This document shows positions 15,783 through 22,829 of a stretch of 28,693 nucleotides of DNA, piece after piece. Every line of letters starts with the position of its first letter. The stretch's first letter is position 1. The position numbers and the translations under genes are program-made. Under the pieces are notes generated by a model that saw only the letters and a program-made list of their open reading frames with translations, did no database searches and had not been told where the DNA came from. Source of the DNA: Betaproteobacteria bacterium (lineage in GTDB: Bacteria > Pseudomonadota > Gammaproteobacteria > Burkholderiales > Burkholderiaceae_C); assembly GCA_005882155.1 (NCBI GenBank), contig VBCQ01000241.1, positions 1 to 28,693 on the forward strand, given 5' to 3'.

Positions 15783-16725
15783 CCTTCGCGACCACCGCGG
15801 CCATCGGCGCTTCGTTGACGCTGAGCTGAAAGATGTCGGGCCGGCTGTAGTGCCCGGCGACGTCGAAGTCGAATTTGCCGCGCCCGATGTCGTCGAGGTC
15901 GAGGTCGGCCGTGAGGATCGCTTCGCTGCCGAAATGCGGGCCGGCGAGCACCTTGCCGAGCGGGCTGATGATCGCGCTGCCGCCGCGCATCAGCACCGCG
16001 TCGGGCGAGTCGCCGAGAGACACGCGCACGCTGTCGGGGAAGTCGCCGCGGCGAAGAAACTGGCAGGCCGTCAACACGAAGCAGCGGCCTTCGAGCGCGA
16101 CATGCTGCATCGTCGCGAGCCAGGTGTCGCGGTCGTCGGCGGTCGGCGCGCAATACAGCGCGACGTTCTTCGCGTACATCGCCATGCGCAGCATCGGCAT
16201 GTAGTTTTCCCAGCAGATCACCGATCCGATTCGGCCATACGGGCTGTCGACCACGGTGAGCGTCGAGCCATCGCCGAAGCCCCAGATCATTCGCTCGAGC
16301 GCGGTGGGCATCAGCTTGCGGTGCTTGCCGAGCAGACGACCATCGGGCGCGAAGAAAAGCGCGCTGCAGTAGCAGGTGCCGAGCTCGCGCTCGATCACGC
16401 CGATGACGACGTAGCAACCATGCGCCGCCGCCGCTTCGCCGAGCCGCTGCGTGTGCGGCCCCGGAACCTCGATCGCGGCGTCGAGATAAAGCCGAAACTC
16501 TTCCCGCCCGACCGGGTCGCGCGCACCGATGACGAGCCCGTAGTTCAACCCCTTCGGATAACCGACGATGAACGCCTCGGGAAAGAGAATCACCCGCGCC
16601 CCATCGGCAGCCGCCTCGCCGATCAATCGCACGGCCTTGTCGATGCAGGCATCGGTGTCGAACGGGATGGACCCGGCTTGGACGACGGCGACACGGGCGG
16701 TGGATGTTTTCACTTCGGGCGTCAT
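15769..16725 (-). CDS. Nitrilase (carbon-nitrogen hydrolase superfamily)
   Basis: A 318-residue protein, normal for a nitrilase. The start at ATG 16725 overlaps the TGA of the upstream GNAT gene. The catalytic triad is complete: Glu50 in LFPEAF, Lys137 in GKHRKLMPT and Cys171 in SVICWENYMP. The CWENYMP signature and the HRKLMPT..ER..WGFGDG block are typical of true nitrilases (branch 1), which hydrolyse nitriles to the acid and ammonia, rather than of amidases or carbamoylases. The natural substrate (aromatic, arylacetonitrile, aliphatic or cyanide-type) cannot be told from sequence alone. The protein is cytoplasmic with no signal peptide. It is the last gene of a three-gene minus-strand run and converges on the kinase gene. 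Confidence 0.92.
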   Translation of the reverse strand: MTPEVKTSTARVAVVQAGSIPFDTDACIDKAVRLIGEAAADGARVILFPEAFIVGYPKGLNYGLVIGARDPVGREEFRLYLDAAIEVPGPHTQRLGEAAAAHGCYVVIGVIERELGTCYCSALFFAPDGRLLGKHRKLMPTALERMIWGFGDGSTLTVVDSPYGRIGSVICWENYMPMLRMAMYAKNVALYCAPTADDRDTWLATMQHVALEGRCFVLTACQFLRRGDFPDSVRVSLGDSPDAVLMRGGSAIISPLGKVLAGPHFGSEAILTADLDLDDIGRGKFDFDVAGHYSRPDIFQLSVNEAPMAAVVAKVKAT

Positions 16726-17195
16726 ATGAGCTTGCGATAGACCACGAAACCCGACCGCTCGGCGAGCTTGTCGTACAGCTGCATCGCGACCGTGTTCGTC
16801 TCGTGCGTCTGCCAATACACGCGCGCGACGCCCGCGCTGGCCGCCCGTTCGACCACCGCTTCGATCAGCGAGCGGCCGACGCCGCTGCCGCGCTCCGCTT
16901 CGGCAGTGAAGAGATCCTGCAGATAGCAACTCGGCGCGATCTGCGTCGTGCTGCGATGAAACAGGTAGTGGGCCAGGCCGACCAGACGGCCCGCGCTCTC
17001 GGCGACCAGCGCGTGAACCGGTTCGTACGCGTCGAAGAAGCGCGACCATGTCGTCCGCGTGATCTCATGCGGCAATGCGGTCGGTCCCTCGCGCCCGTAG
17101 AAGGCGTTGTAGGCGTCCCAGAGCTGGCTCCATGCATCGAAGTCTTGCGCGACGACGGCGCGGACGATGACTGGGTTGGTCACCGCCGCTCTCAA
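16722..17195 (-). CDS. GNAT-family N-acetyltransferase
   Basis: A 157-residue protein if it starts at TTG 17195, whose codon overlaps the upstream stop (TTGA); an in-frame GTG at 17183, with GAGAG just upstream, is an alternative start. The GNAT fold is clear: VIVRAVVAQDFDAWSQLW at the N-terminus, VGLAHYLFHR on strand 4, then DLFTAEAERGSGVGRSLIEAV, whose RGSGVG is the acetyl-CoA pyrophosphate loop, and WQTHETNTVAMQLYDKL near the end. These enzymes transfer acetyl from acetyl-CoA to an amine; this subgroup is often annotated as acting on small amines or amino acids, but the acceptor here is unknown. It sits between a basic Lys/Ala-rich protein and the nitrilase with overlapping codons on both sides. 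Confidence 0.9.
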   Translation of the reverse strand: MRAAVTNPVIVRAVVAQDFDAWSQLWDAYNAFYGREGPTALPHEITRTTWSRFFDAYEPVHALVAESAGRLVGLAHYLFHRSTTQIAPSCYLQDLFTAEAERGSGVGRSLIEAVVERAASAGVARVYWQTHETNTVAMQLYDKLAERSGFVVYRKLI

Positions 17196-17581
17196 GTCTT
17201 CGCTGACTTCTTCGCCGCTCGCTTCGCCGCCTCGAGGGCCTCGGCCTTCTGCGCGTGTTTTTCGGCGCGCGTCTTGTGGGCCTTGGCCGACTTCGCGTCC
17301 TTCGCCTCCTTGTGTTCCTTCGGCTCCTTCGGGGCCTTCGGGGCTTTCGGCGCCTTCGGCTTGGCCACGAACTTGGCGGCCTTCGGCTTGGCCTGCTTGC
17401 TTTGCGCCTGGCGCTGCGAGCGCGCTTCCTTGAGCTGCGCTCGCTCTTCCAGCAGAGCTTTCTCGGCGTCCGACGCCTCGTGCTCCATGCCTTGCGAATG
17501 GGCTCGCATCAGCATCGCCTGATGCAGCCTCGCGCCGTTCTTCTCGATCTGCCTGGCCAGCGTTGCGGTGCGAATGGGCAT
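17192..17581 (-). CDS. Histone-H1-like Lys/Ala-rich basic protein
   Basis: A 129-residue protein. ATG 17581 is preferred over a longer frame to 17611 because AGGAG lies 8 bases upstream of it. The first ~60 residues are a mixed helical segment (MPIRTATLARQIEKNGARL and EKALLEERAQLKEARSQR). From about residue 60 to the end the chain is low-complexity Lys/Ala/Pro with repeated PKAP, KEPKE and KDAKSAK motifs, ending in KRAAKKSAKT. This resembles the C-terminal tail of histone H1 and of bacterial H1-like nucleoid proteins, so nonspecific DNA or RNA binding is likely. A function cannot be assigned with certainty. Its lysines could be substrates of the adjacent acetyltransferase, which is speculation based only on the neighbouring position. 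Confidence 0.7.
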   Translation of the reverse strand: MPIRTATLARQIEKNGARLHQAMLMRAHSQGMEHEASDAEKALLEERAQLKEARSQRQAQSKQAKPKAAKFVAKPKAPKAPKAPKEPKEHKEAKDAKSAKAHKTRAEKHAQKAEALEAAKRAAKKSAKT

Positions 17582-17626
17582 GGCGTGATCTCCTGGTGGA
17601 TGAGACTGCAATGTAGACGCGCCATG

Positions 17627-17660
17627 AAAAAAGCGGAAGCGAGTTTGAACTCGCTTCCGC
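17627..17660 (-). terminator. Rho-independent terminator of the chemotaxis receptor gene
   Basis: Read on the minus strand, GCGGAAGCGAG pairs with CTCGCTTCCGC (an 11-base stem, extendable to 13) around a TTCAAA loop, followed directly by six T. It lies 33 bases after the MCP stop codon and just upstream of the basic-protein gene, so it should insulate the two transcripts. Confidence 0.9.
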
Positions 17661-17692
17661 CGGTCAGCTGCTCGCTGTTACGCGCAACCGCG

Positions 17693-19435
17693 TCAGAACT
17701 TCTCCCACTCCGAATGCTCTTCAGCAGCCGTCGCTGCGGCTTCGGCACGCACCGGCTTGACCGGTGCCGCCGCCCAGCGCGGTGCCGGCTTGGACAGCAC
17801 CGGCTTGTGCGCGACGACCGGCTTCGATTGGCTCGCGCTGGACGACTGCAAGCGGGCGATCACGTTGCGGGTCTCGTCGTGACTGAGCCTGAACACGCTC
17901 ACCGCTTCGACGAGCTTGGCGGCTTGCTGGCTCAGGCTTTCGGCAGCGGCTGAACTCTCTTCGACGAGCGCTGCGTTCTGCTGCGTCACCTGGTCGAGCT
18001 GGTTCACCGCGTCGCCGACCTGGCTGATGCCTTGGGTCTGCTCCGACGTGGCCGAGCTGATCTCGCCGATCAGGTCGTTGACGCGCTTCACTTGGGCGAC
18101 GATGTCGCTCATCGTGCGTCCGGCATGGCCGACTTGCTGGCTGCCGGTCTCGACCTTATCGACGCTGTCGGTGATCAGGCCTTTGATCTCTTTCGCCGCG
18201 GCTGCTGAGCGTTGCGCGAGGCTTCTGACTTCGCTCGCCACCACCGCGAAGCCGCCACCTTGCTCGCCGGCACGCGCTGCTTCGACCGCAGCGTTGAGCG
18301 CGAGAATGTTGGTCTGGAAGGCGATGCCGTCGATGACGCCGATGATGTCGACGATCTTCTTGCTCGACGCGGTGATGGCTTCCATCGTGGCGACGACCTG
18401 GCCCACGACCACGCCGCCTTCGGCCGCGACGGCGCTGGCCGAGCTCGCCAGTTGAGTCGCCTGGCACGCGGTGTCGGCGTTGTTCTTCACCGTCGACGTG
18501 AGCTGCTCCATCGAGGCGGCGGTCTGCTGCAGGTTGGACGCTTGCTCTTCGGTGCGCTGGCTCAGGTCGGCGTTGCCGGTGGCGATCTGGCTCGACCCGG
18601 TCGCGATGCTGTCGCTGCTTTGACGAACCTGGCCGACGATCACGGCGAGGCTGTCGCGCATCGCTTTCATGCCGGCCAACAGGCTCGACTTGTCGCCTTC
18701 GCGCAGTTGCACGTCGACGGCCAGGTTGCCGGCAGCAATTTCACGCGCCACGCTCGATGCATAGTCGGGCTCGCCGCCGAGTTGACCGGTGATCGTGCGG
18801 GTCAGCCACCAGGCGACCGTCGCGCCGACGCACATGCCGGCCAGGCCGATGATCAGCATCAGCGTGCGGGCCGACATGATGTCGTTCTTGATCTCGACGC
18901 CGCTCGCCTCGACGAGCTTCTTTTGCAGCGCGGAGATTTCCATGATCCGCTCCTGCAGCGCATCGAGCGCCGGCAGCGTCTCGGCGAACATCAGCTTCGT
19001 CGCTTCATCGCGCTTGCCTTCGGCGACCATCTTGTCGACCTTGCTGAACGACGCGACATAAGCGACGCGAGACTCCTTGATGCCGGCGAGGATCTTCTTG
19101 CCTTCGGGCGCGTACACGAGCTTGTCGAGCGTCTCCAGCGCCTCGCTGATCTGCTTCTTGTTGCCATCGATTCGCTCGTGGATCTTGGCCACAGCGACTT
19201 GGTCGGTGACGAGCAGCAGCTCGAGCGTGCGGCGTGCGTTGGCGCGGGTCGTGGCGTTGATCGTCGCCGCGGCATCGGCCTTGACCCAGTCCTTGGTGAT
19301 GATCTTGTCGCTCAATTCGCCGACGCTGACAAAGCGCATGATGGCCAGCGTGATCATGATCGCGGTGAGTGCGAGCACGGTGGCAAAGCCGGCGCCGAGC
19401 CGGGTGCCGAGTGTCATGTTCTTCAAGACGTTCAT
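17693..19435 (-). CDS. Methyl-accepting chemotaxis protein with C-terminal pentapeptide
   Basis: A 580-residue receptor; ATG 19435 has GAGGAA upstream. A first membrane helix (about 12-34) and a second (about 190-212) enclose a four-helix-bundle type periplasmic ligand domain of ~155 residues. HAMP follows (LTRTITGQLGGEP.., about 212-265), then the long coiled-coil signalling domain with the highly conserved hairpin tip IIGVIDGIAFQTNILALNAA and EAARAGEQGGGFAVVASEVR. Methylation-helix sequences flank it (DLSQRTEEQASNLQQTAASM). The chain ends HSEWEKF, matching the xWxxF pentapeptide that tethers CheR/CheB in receptors such as Tar and Tsr (NWETF). It should therefore be a full-length, high-abundance type receptor. 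The ligand is unknown. A sigma-28-like promoter precedes it and a strong terminator follows. Confidence 0.96.
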   Translation of the reverse strand: MNVLKNMTLGTRLGAGFATVLALTAIMITLAIMRFVSVGELSDKIITKDWVKADAAATINATTRANARRTLELLLVTDQVAVAKIHERIDGNKKQISEALETLDKLVYAPEGKKILAGIKESRVAYVASFSKVDKMVAEGKRDEATKLMFAETLPALDALQERIMEISALQKKLVEASGVEIKNDIMSARTLMLIIGLAGMCVGATVAWWLTRTITGQLGGEPDYASSVAREIAAGNLAVDVQLREGDKSSLLAGMKAMRDSLAVIVGQVRQSSDSIATGSSQIATGNADLSQRTEEQASNLQQTAASMEQLTSTVKNNADTACQATQLASSASAVAAEGGVVVGQVVATMEAITASSKKIVDIIGVIDGIAFQTNILALNAAVEAARAGEQGGGFAVVASEVRSLAQRSAAAAKEIKGLITDSVDKVETGSQQVGHAGRTMSDIVAQVKRVNDLIGEISSATSEQTQGISQVGDAVNQLDQVTQQNAALVEESSAAAESLSQQAAKLVEAVSVFRLSHDETRNVIARLQSSSASQSKPVVAHKPVLSKPAPRWAAAPVKPVRAEAAATAAEEHSEWEKF

Positions 19436-19705
19436 TGCGGTTCCTCTACAGCAAGGTGGTTCGGCCCGTCGTTAGGCTCGATGCCCTGCGAACGCCGAAG
19501 GGCTTACGGGTTTTCGGCCGGCACGGCGCCGGCATTACAGCTCATGAAGTGCAAATCTCACGAAGCGCTGCGTAAGCTCGATGGGCGTGAAAAGCCAGAA
19601 GCGCTCGACAGTGAGGCTAGCGTCTGTGAACCGATGCGAATCCGAACAAATGGCGCACAAAGACCCGGCTTTTTGCCGAAGAGCGCCTCACGCTGCCGGC
19701 GAAGC
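19436..19705. other. Intergenic region of 270 bases (receptor leader and promoter)
   Basis: No coding potential was seen. On the minus strand it holds, in order, the 3' end region of the secreted-protein operon with only a weak hairpin (CGGC-A5-GCCG at about 19667-19680), ~120 bases without recognisable features, the sigma-28-like promoter at 19511-19537 and a ~75-base leader before the MCP start. A c-di-GMP riboswitch was considered because of the gene type, but no GEMM core was seen. Confidence 0.6.
19511..19537 (-). promoter_or_regulatory. Sigma-28 (FliA)-type promoter for the chemotaxis receptor
   Basis: On the minus strand TAAT (19537-19534), a 15-base spacer, then GCCGAAAA (19518-19511). 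The enterobacterial FliA consensus is TAAA-N15-GCCGATAA, so 10 of 12 positions match with exact spacing. The site lies 76 bases upstream of the MCP start codon, a fitting place for a motility-class gene. The spacer is a GC-rich palindrome (GCCGGCGCCGTGCCGGC overlaps it). Confidence 0.65.
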
Positions 19706-20494
19706 TCAGCGCCGTCGCGAAGCCATCACGACCAGCGGCGCGCCCAGGGCAGCCAGTGCGACCAGCCACCAGATCGTCGTGATCGTCAGCCACGGCGCGG
19801 GCTCTACTTTCAATTCGGTGACCATCGTCAACAGCGCGCCGGCGGGCAGGCTGAAGCTCTGATTGAGCAAGGGGTTGAAGCCGGTGAAAGACGTGACCGG
19901 CAGCACGGTCACTGGCGCGAACGGCGGCTCGGTCAGCGAGTCGGTCACCGCAGTGCCTTGGAACACGATGACCGTCGTTCCGGTCACGGTCACGCCGCTC
20001 AAGTCAGGCACTTCGAGCGCCGCCTGGGTCGGCTTGAAACCCAGTCCGGCCAACGACAGCGGGATCGCGGCGCCGGTCTTGTTGTGAATGTCGACCTTCT
20101 CCGAAATGCGCGAGACGCCGCTGCCCGACGCACCGCCGCTGACCGAATAGACGACGCCACCGGTCACCGTGCCCGACATGGAGCCGCCGGTGCCGAAACC
20201 CAGCAGCGGACCTTGCGCATGAATCTGGCTGGCGCCGACGTGCAGCCCCTTGTGGATGTGACCGATGTCGACAAAGGTCAACGGGCTAGACGGATAGACG
20301 AGGATGCGCCGGCCATCGACCGTCCATTCGACGGTGCGCGGCAACTGCACCGGGTCGTTCGGGACATTCAGATTGAAGATCGGGTCGTCGATGCTGAACT
20401 TGAGGCTCGAGTTCTGATCGGTGATCGTCTCGGACGCGGCCCGAGACGCAAGCGGGATCAGCCCCAACATCGCAGCGACCAGCAGCGCTCTCAT
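19706..20494 (-). CDS. Secreted protein of unknown function with C-terminal membrane anchor
   Basis: A 262-residue protein; the start codon ATG 20494 overlaps the TGA of the transferase gene. A signal peptide is clear (MRALLVAAMLGLIPLASRA, cleavage probably before ASET). The body is Gly/Ser/Thr-rich with alternating strands (FGTGGSMSGTVTGGVVYSVS) typical of a beta-rich exported protein; no catalytic motif or Cys was seen. The end, after EPAPW, is a hydrophobic helix (WWLVALAALGAPLVVM) finished by SRRR. That signal-helix-Arg layout resembles sortase or exosortase-type C-terminal sorting tails, but a clean PEP motif is missing, so it may just be a tail anchor. I do not recognise the family. Coupling to a cytoplasmic transferase is unexpected. 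Confidence 0.7.
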   Translation of the reverse strand: MRALLVAAMLGLIPLASRAASETITDQNSSLKFSIDDPIFNLNVPNDPVQLPRTVEWTVDGRRILVYPSSPLTFVDIGHIHKGLHVGASQIHAQGPLLGFGTGGSMSGTVTGGVVYSVSGGASGSGVSRISEKVDIHNKTGAAIPLSLAGLGFKPTQAALEVPDLSGVTVTGTTVIVFQGTAVTDSLTEPPFAPVTVLPVTSFTGFNPLLNQSFSLPAGALLTMVTELKVEPAPWLTITTIWWLVALAALGAPLVVMASRRR

Positions 20495-21207
20495 GGCGAC
20501 ACCGTGTCCTTGGCCGGGATCAAAAGGCCTCGCGCGACTGCAGGACGCGCAACGAAGGCGTCGAGCGCGCGGGTGACGTTCGGAAAGTCGGCGATCCCCA
20601 CGAGCTCGCCGGCGCCGTAGAAGCCGATCAGGTTGCGCACCCACGGGAAGGTCGCGATGTCGGCGATCGTATAGGCCTCGCCCATCAGCCACTGGCGCTG
20701 CGCGAGCTGCCGGTTCAGCACCTTGAGCAGGCGCTTGGCTTCGTCGGCGTAGCGGTCGCGCGGGCGCTTGTCCTCGTAGTCCTTGCCGGCGAATTTGTGG
20801 AAGAAGCCGACCTGGCCGAACATCGGGCCGATGCCGCCCATCTGGAACATCAGCCACTGAATGGTCTCGTAACGCTCGGCGGCGTCCTGCGGCATCAACT
20901 TTCCGGTCTTGTCGGCGAGATAGATCAGGATCGCGCCGGACTCGAACAACGCGAGCGGTGCGCCGTTCGGTCCGTTCGGATCGATGATCGCCGGGATCTT
21001 GTTGTTGGGGCTGATCGACAAGAACTCCGGCGTCATCTGGTCATCGGTTTCGAAGCCGACGCGGTGCGGCTCGTAAGGCAAGCCGGTCTCTTCGAGCATG
21101 ATCGAAATCTTCACGCCGTTCGGCGTCGGCAACGAATAGAGCTGCAGCCGATCGGGGTGCTTGGCGGGCCATTTCTTCGTGATGGGGAAGGTCGACAGAT
21201 CGGGCAT
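20491..21207 (-). CDS. YfcG/YghU-type glutathione S-transferase (disulfide-bond oxidoreductase)
   Basis: A 238-residue protein from ATG 21207, which has AGGA about 7 bases upstream. The N-terminal thioredoxin-like domain has LYSLPTPNGVKISIMLEE, with the TPNG stretch that replaces the classical catalytic Ser/Tyr in this subgroup, then ISPNNKIPAIIDP (cis-Pro loop) and LFESGAILIYLADKTG (glutathione-binding Glu-Ser). The helical C-terminal domain has QWLMFQMGGIGPMFGQ and IADIATFPWV. These match E. coli YfcG/YghU, which bind two glutathiones and reduce disulfides rather than conjugate substrates. The first residues (KKWPAKHPDRLQLYS) resemble the longer N-terminus of YghU. It is cytoplasmic and transcribed divergently from the fucose operon. 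Confidence 0.92.
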   Translation of the reverse strand: MPDLSTFPITKKWPAKHPDRLQLYSLPTPNGVKISIMLEETGLPYEPHRVGFETDDQMTPEFLSISPNNKIPAIIDPNGPNGAPLALFESGAILIYLADKTGKLMPQDAAERYETIQWLMFQMGGIGPMFGQVGFFHKFAGKDYEDKRPRDRYADEAKRLLKVLNRQLAQRQWLMGEAYTIADIATFPWVRNLIGFYGAGELVGIADFPNVTRALDAFVARPAVARGLLIPAKDTVSP

Positions 21208-21302
21208 GGCGGGTCCTGTGCTGTGAAGCGGCAGATTCTGGCCGCGAACGAAAGCCCGGACTGGCGACCGGTGTTCGAGGGTGGGAATAGGATTTCGCCG
21301 CA

Positions 21303-22829
21303 ATGAACGAGCGAGCAACCCAGCCCATCGTCTCGATGCGCAATGTTTCGAAGGCGTTCGCCGGCGTGCGTGCGCTCGACGGCTGCGACTTCGAGCTGCG
21401 CTCCGGCGAGGTGCATGCGCTGATGGGCGAGAACGGCGCGGGCAAGTCGACGCTGATGAAGGTGCTCGCCGGCGTCTACGCAAAGGATGCGGGCGAGATC
21501 GTCTTCGACGGCCGTGCCGTCGAGATCGATTCGCCGCGCGCCGCGCAGCTGCTCGGTATCGGCATCGTCCATCAGGAGCTGAACCTGATGAGCCACTTGA
21601 GCGCGGCGCAGAACATCTTCATCGGGCGCGAGCCGCGAGGGCGCTTGCGCTGGTTCCTCGACGAGGATGCCCTTAACGCGCAGGCGCTCGCCATCTTCGA
21701 TCGCATGCACCTCGCCCTCGACCCGCGCACGTCGGTCGGCGAGCTGACCGTCGCGAAGCAGCAGATGGTCGAGATCGCGAAGGCGCTGTCGTTCGACTCG
21801 CGCGTGCTGATCATGGACGAGCCGACCGCGGCGCTGAACGACACCGAGATCGGCGAGCTGTTTCGCATCATCGGCCAGCTCCAAAGTCATGGTGTGGGCA
21901 TCGTCTACATCTCGCACAAGATGGACGAGCTCAAGCGCGTGTCGCAGCGCGTGACCGTCATGCGCGACGGCCGGGTCATTGCGACGGTGCCGACCGCGAC
22001 GACGCCGATCGACAGCATCATCTCGATGATGGTCGGGCGCACGCTCGACGCCGTTCCCGCGCGTCGAACCGCCGGCGCGCCGCGCGAAGTCGCGCTCGAG
22101 GTCGATGGTCTCAGCCGCGGCAGCGTGCTGAAGAACGTCAGCTTCAGCGTGCGGCGCGGCGAGATCCTCGGCCTCGCGGGGCTGATGGGCGCGGGCCGCA
22201 CCGAGCTTGCACGCGCGGTGTTCGGCGCCGACCCGGTGGACAGCGGTGAGATCCGCGTCAACGGCTCGAAGGTGAAGATCCGCTCGCCGAAAGACGCGGT
22301 GGCGCACGGCATCGGCTACCTGTCGGAAGACCGCAAGCTCTGCGGCCTCGCGACGGGGCTGGCGGTCGAGGCCAACGTCACGCTGACCAGCGTCGAGCGC
22401 TTCCTCTCGCTCGGCATCTTTCTGAATGAGCGCGCGATGCGCCGCGCAGCGAACGACTACGTCGAGCGCCTGGCGATCAAGACGCCGTCGATCGACCAGC
22501 AGGTTCGCTTGCTGTCGGGCGGCAACCAGCAGAAGATCGTGGTCGCGAAATGGCTGCTGCGCGACTGCGGCATCCTGTTCTTCGACGAGCCGACGCGCGG
22601 CATCGATGTCGGCGCCAAAGCCGAGATCTACAAGCTGCTGGACTCGCTCGCGGAACAAGGCCGCGCCATCGTGATGATCTCGTCCGAGTTGCCGGAGATT
22701 TTGAGAATGAGCCACCGCGTGCTCGTCATGTGCGAAGGCCGCATCACCGGCGAGCTCGCGGCCGAAGACGCGACGCAGGAGAAGATCATGCAGCTGGCGA
22801 CCCAGCGCGAAACGATGGTGGCGGGATGA
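21303..22829 (+). CDS. Sugar ABC transporter ATPase, two-cassette (RbsA/MglA type)
   Basis: A 508-residue protein with two ATP-binding cassettes, usual for carbohydrate importers of the CUT2 class. Cassette 1 has Walker A GENGAGKST (residues 42-50), signature region LTVAKQQMVEIAKAL (about 148) and Walker B LIMDEPTAAL (Asp172, Glu173). Cassette 2 has a degenerate Walker A (GLMGAGRTEL), a good signature LSGGNQQK (404) and FFDEPTRGIDVG (Asp428). A weak ribosome-binding site (AGGAT, 21289-21293) precedes ATG 21303. By context it powers import of L-fucose or a close relative (6-deoxyhexose); the cassette sequence itself does not define the sugar. It is the first gene of the operon and its stop overlaps the permease start. 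Confidence 0.95.
   Translation: MNERATQPIVSMRNVSKAFAGVRALDGCDFELRSGEVHALMGENGAGKSTLMKVLAGVYAKDAGEIVFDGRAVEIDSPRAAQLLGIGIVHQELNLMSHLSAAQNIFIGREPRGRLRWFLDEDALNAQALAIFDRMHLALDPRTSVGELTVAKQQMVEIAKALSFDSRVLIMDEPTAALNDTEIGELFRIIGQLQSHGVGIVYISHKMDELKRVSQRVTVMRDGRVIATVPTATTPIDSIISMMVGRTLDAVPARRTAGAPREVALEVDGLSRGSVLKNVSFSVRRGEILGLAGLMGAGRTELARAVFGADPVDSGEIRVNGSKVKIRSPKDAVAHGIGYLSEDRKLCGLATGLAVEANVTLTSVERFLSLGIFLNERAMRRAANDYVERLAIKTPSIDQQVRLLSGGNQQKIVVAKWLLRDCGILFFDEPTRGIDVGAKAEIYKLLDSLAEQGRAIVMISSELPEILRMSHRVLVMCEGRITGELAAEDATQEKIMQLATQRETMVAG

Noticed and set aside
17300..17400. CRISPR-like or minisatellite repeat in the basic-protein gene
   Set aside because: Short GGCCTTCGGGG-like repeats encode the PKAP motifs; there are no spacers and it is explained by protein composition.
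19436..19705. c-di-GMP (GEMM) riboswitch upstream of the chemotaxis receptor
   Set aside because: Considered because of the gene type and the GC-rich palindrome, but the conserved GEMM core bases were not found; the palindrome is the spacer of the sigma-28-like promoter.
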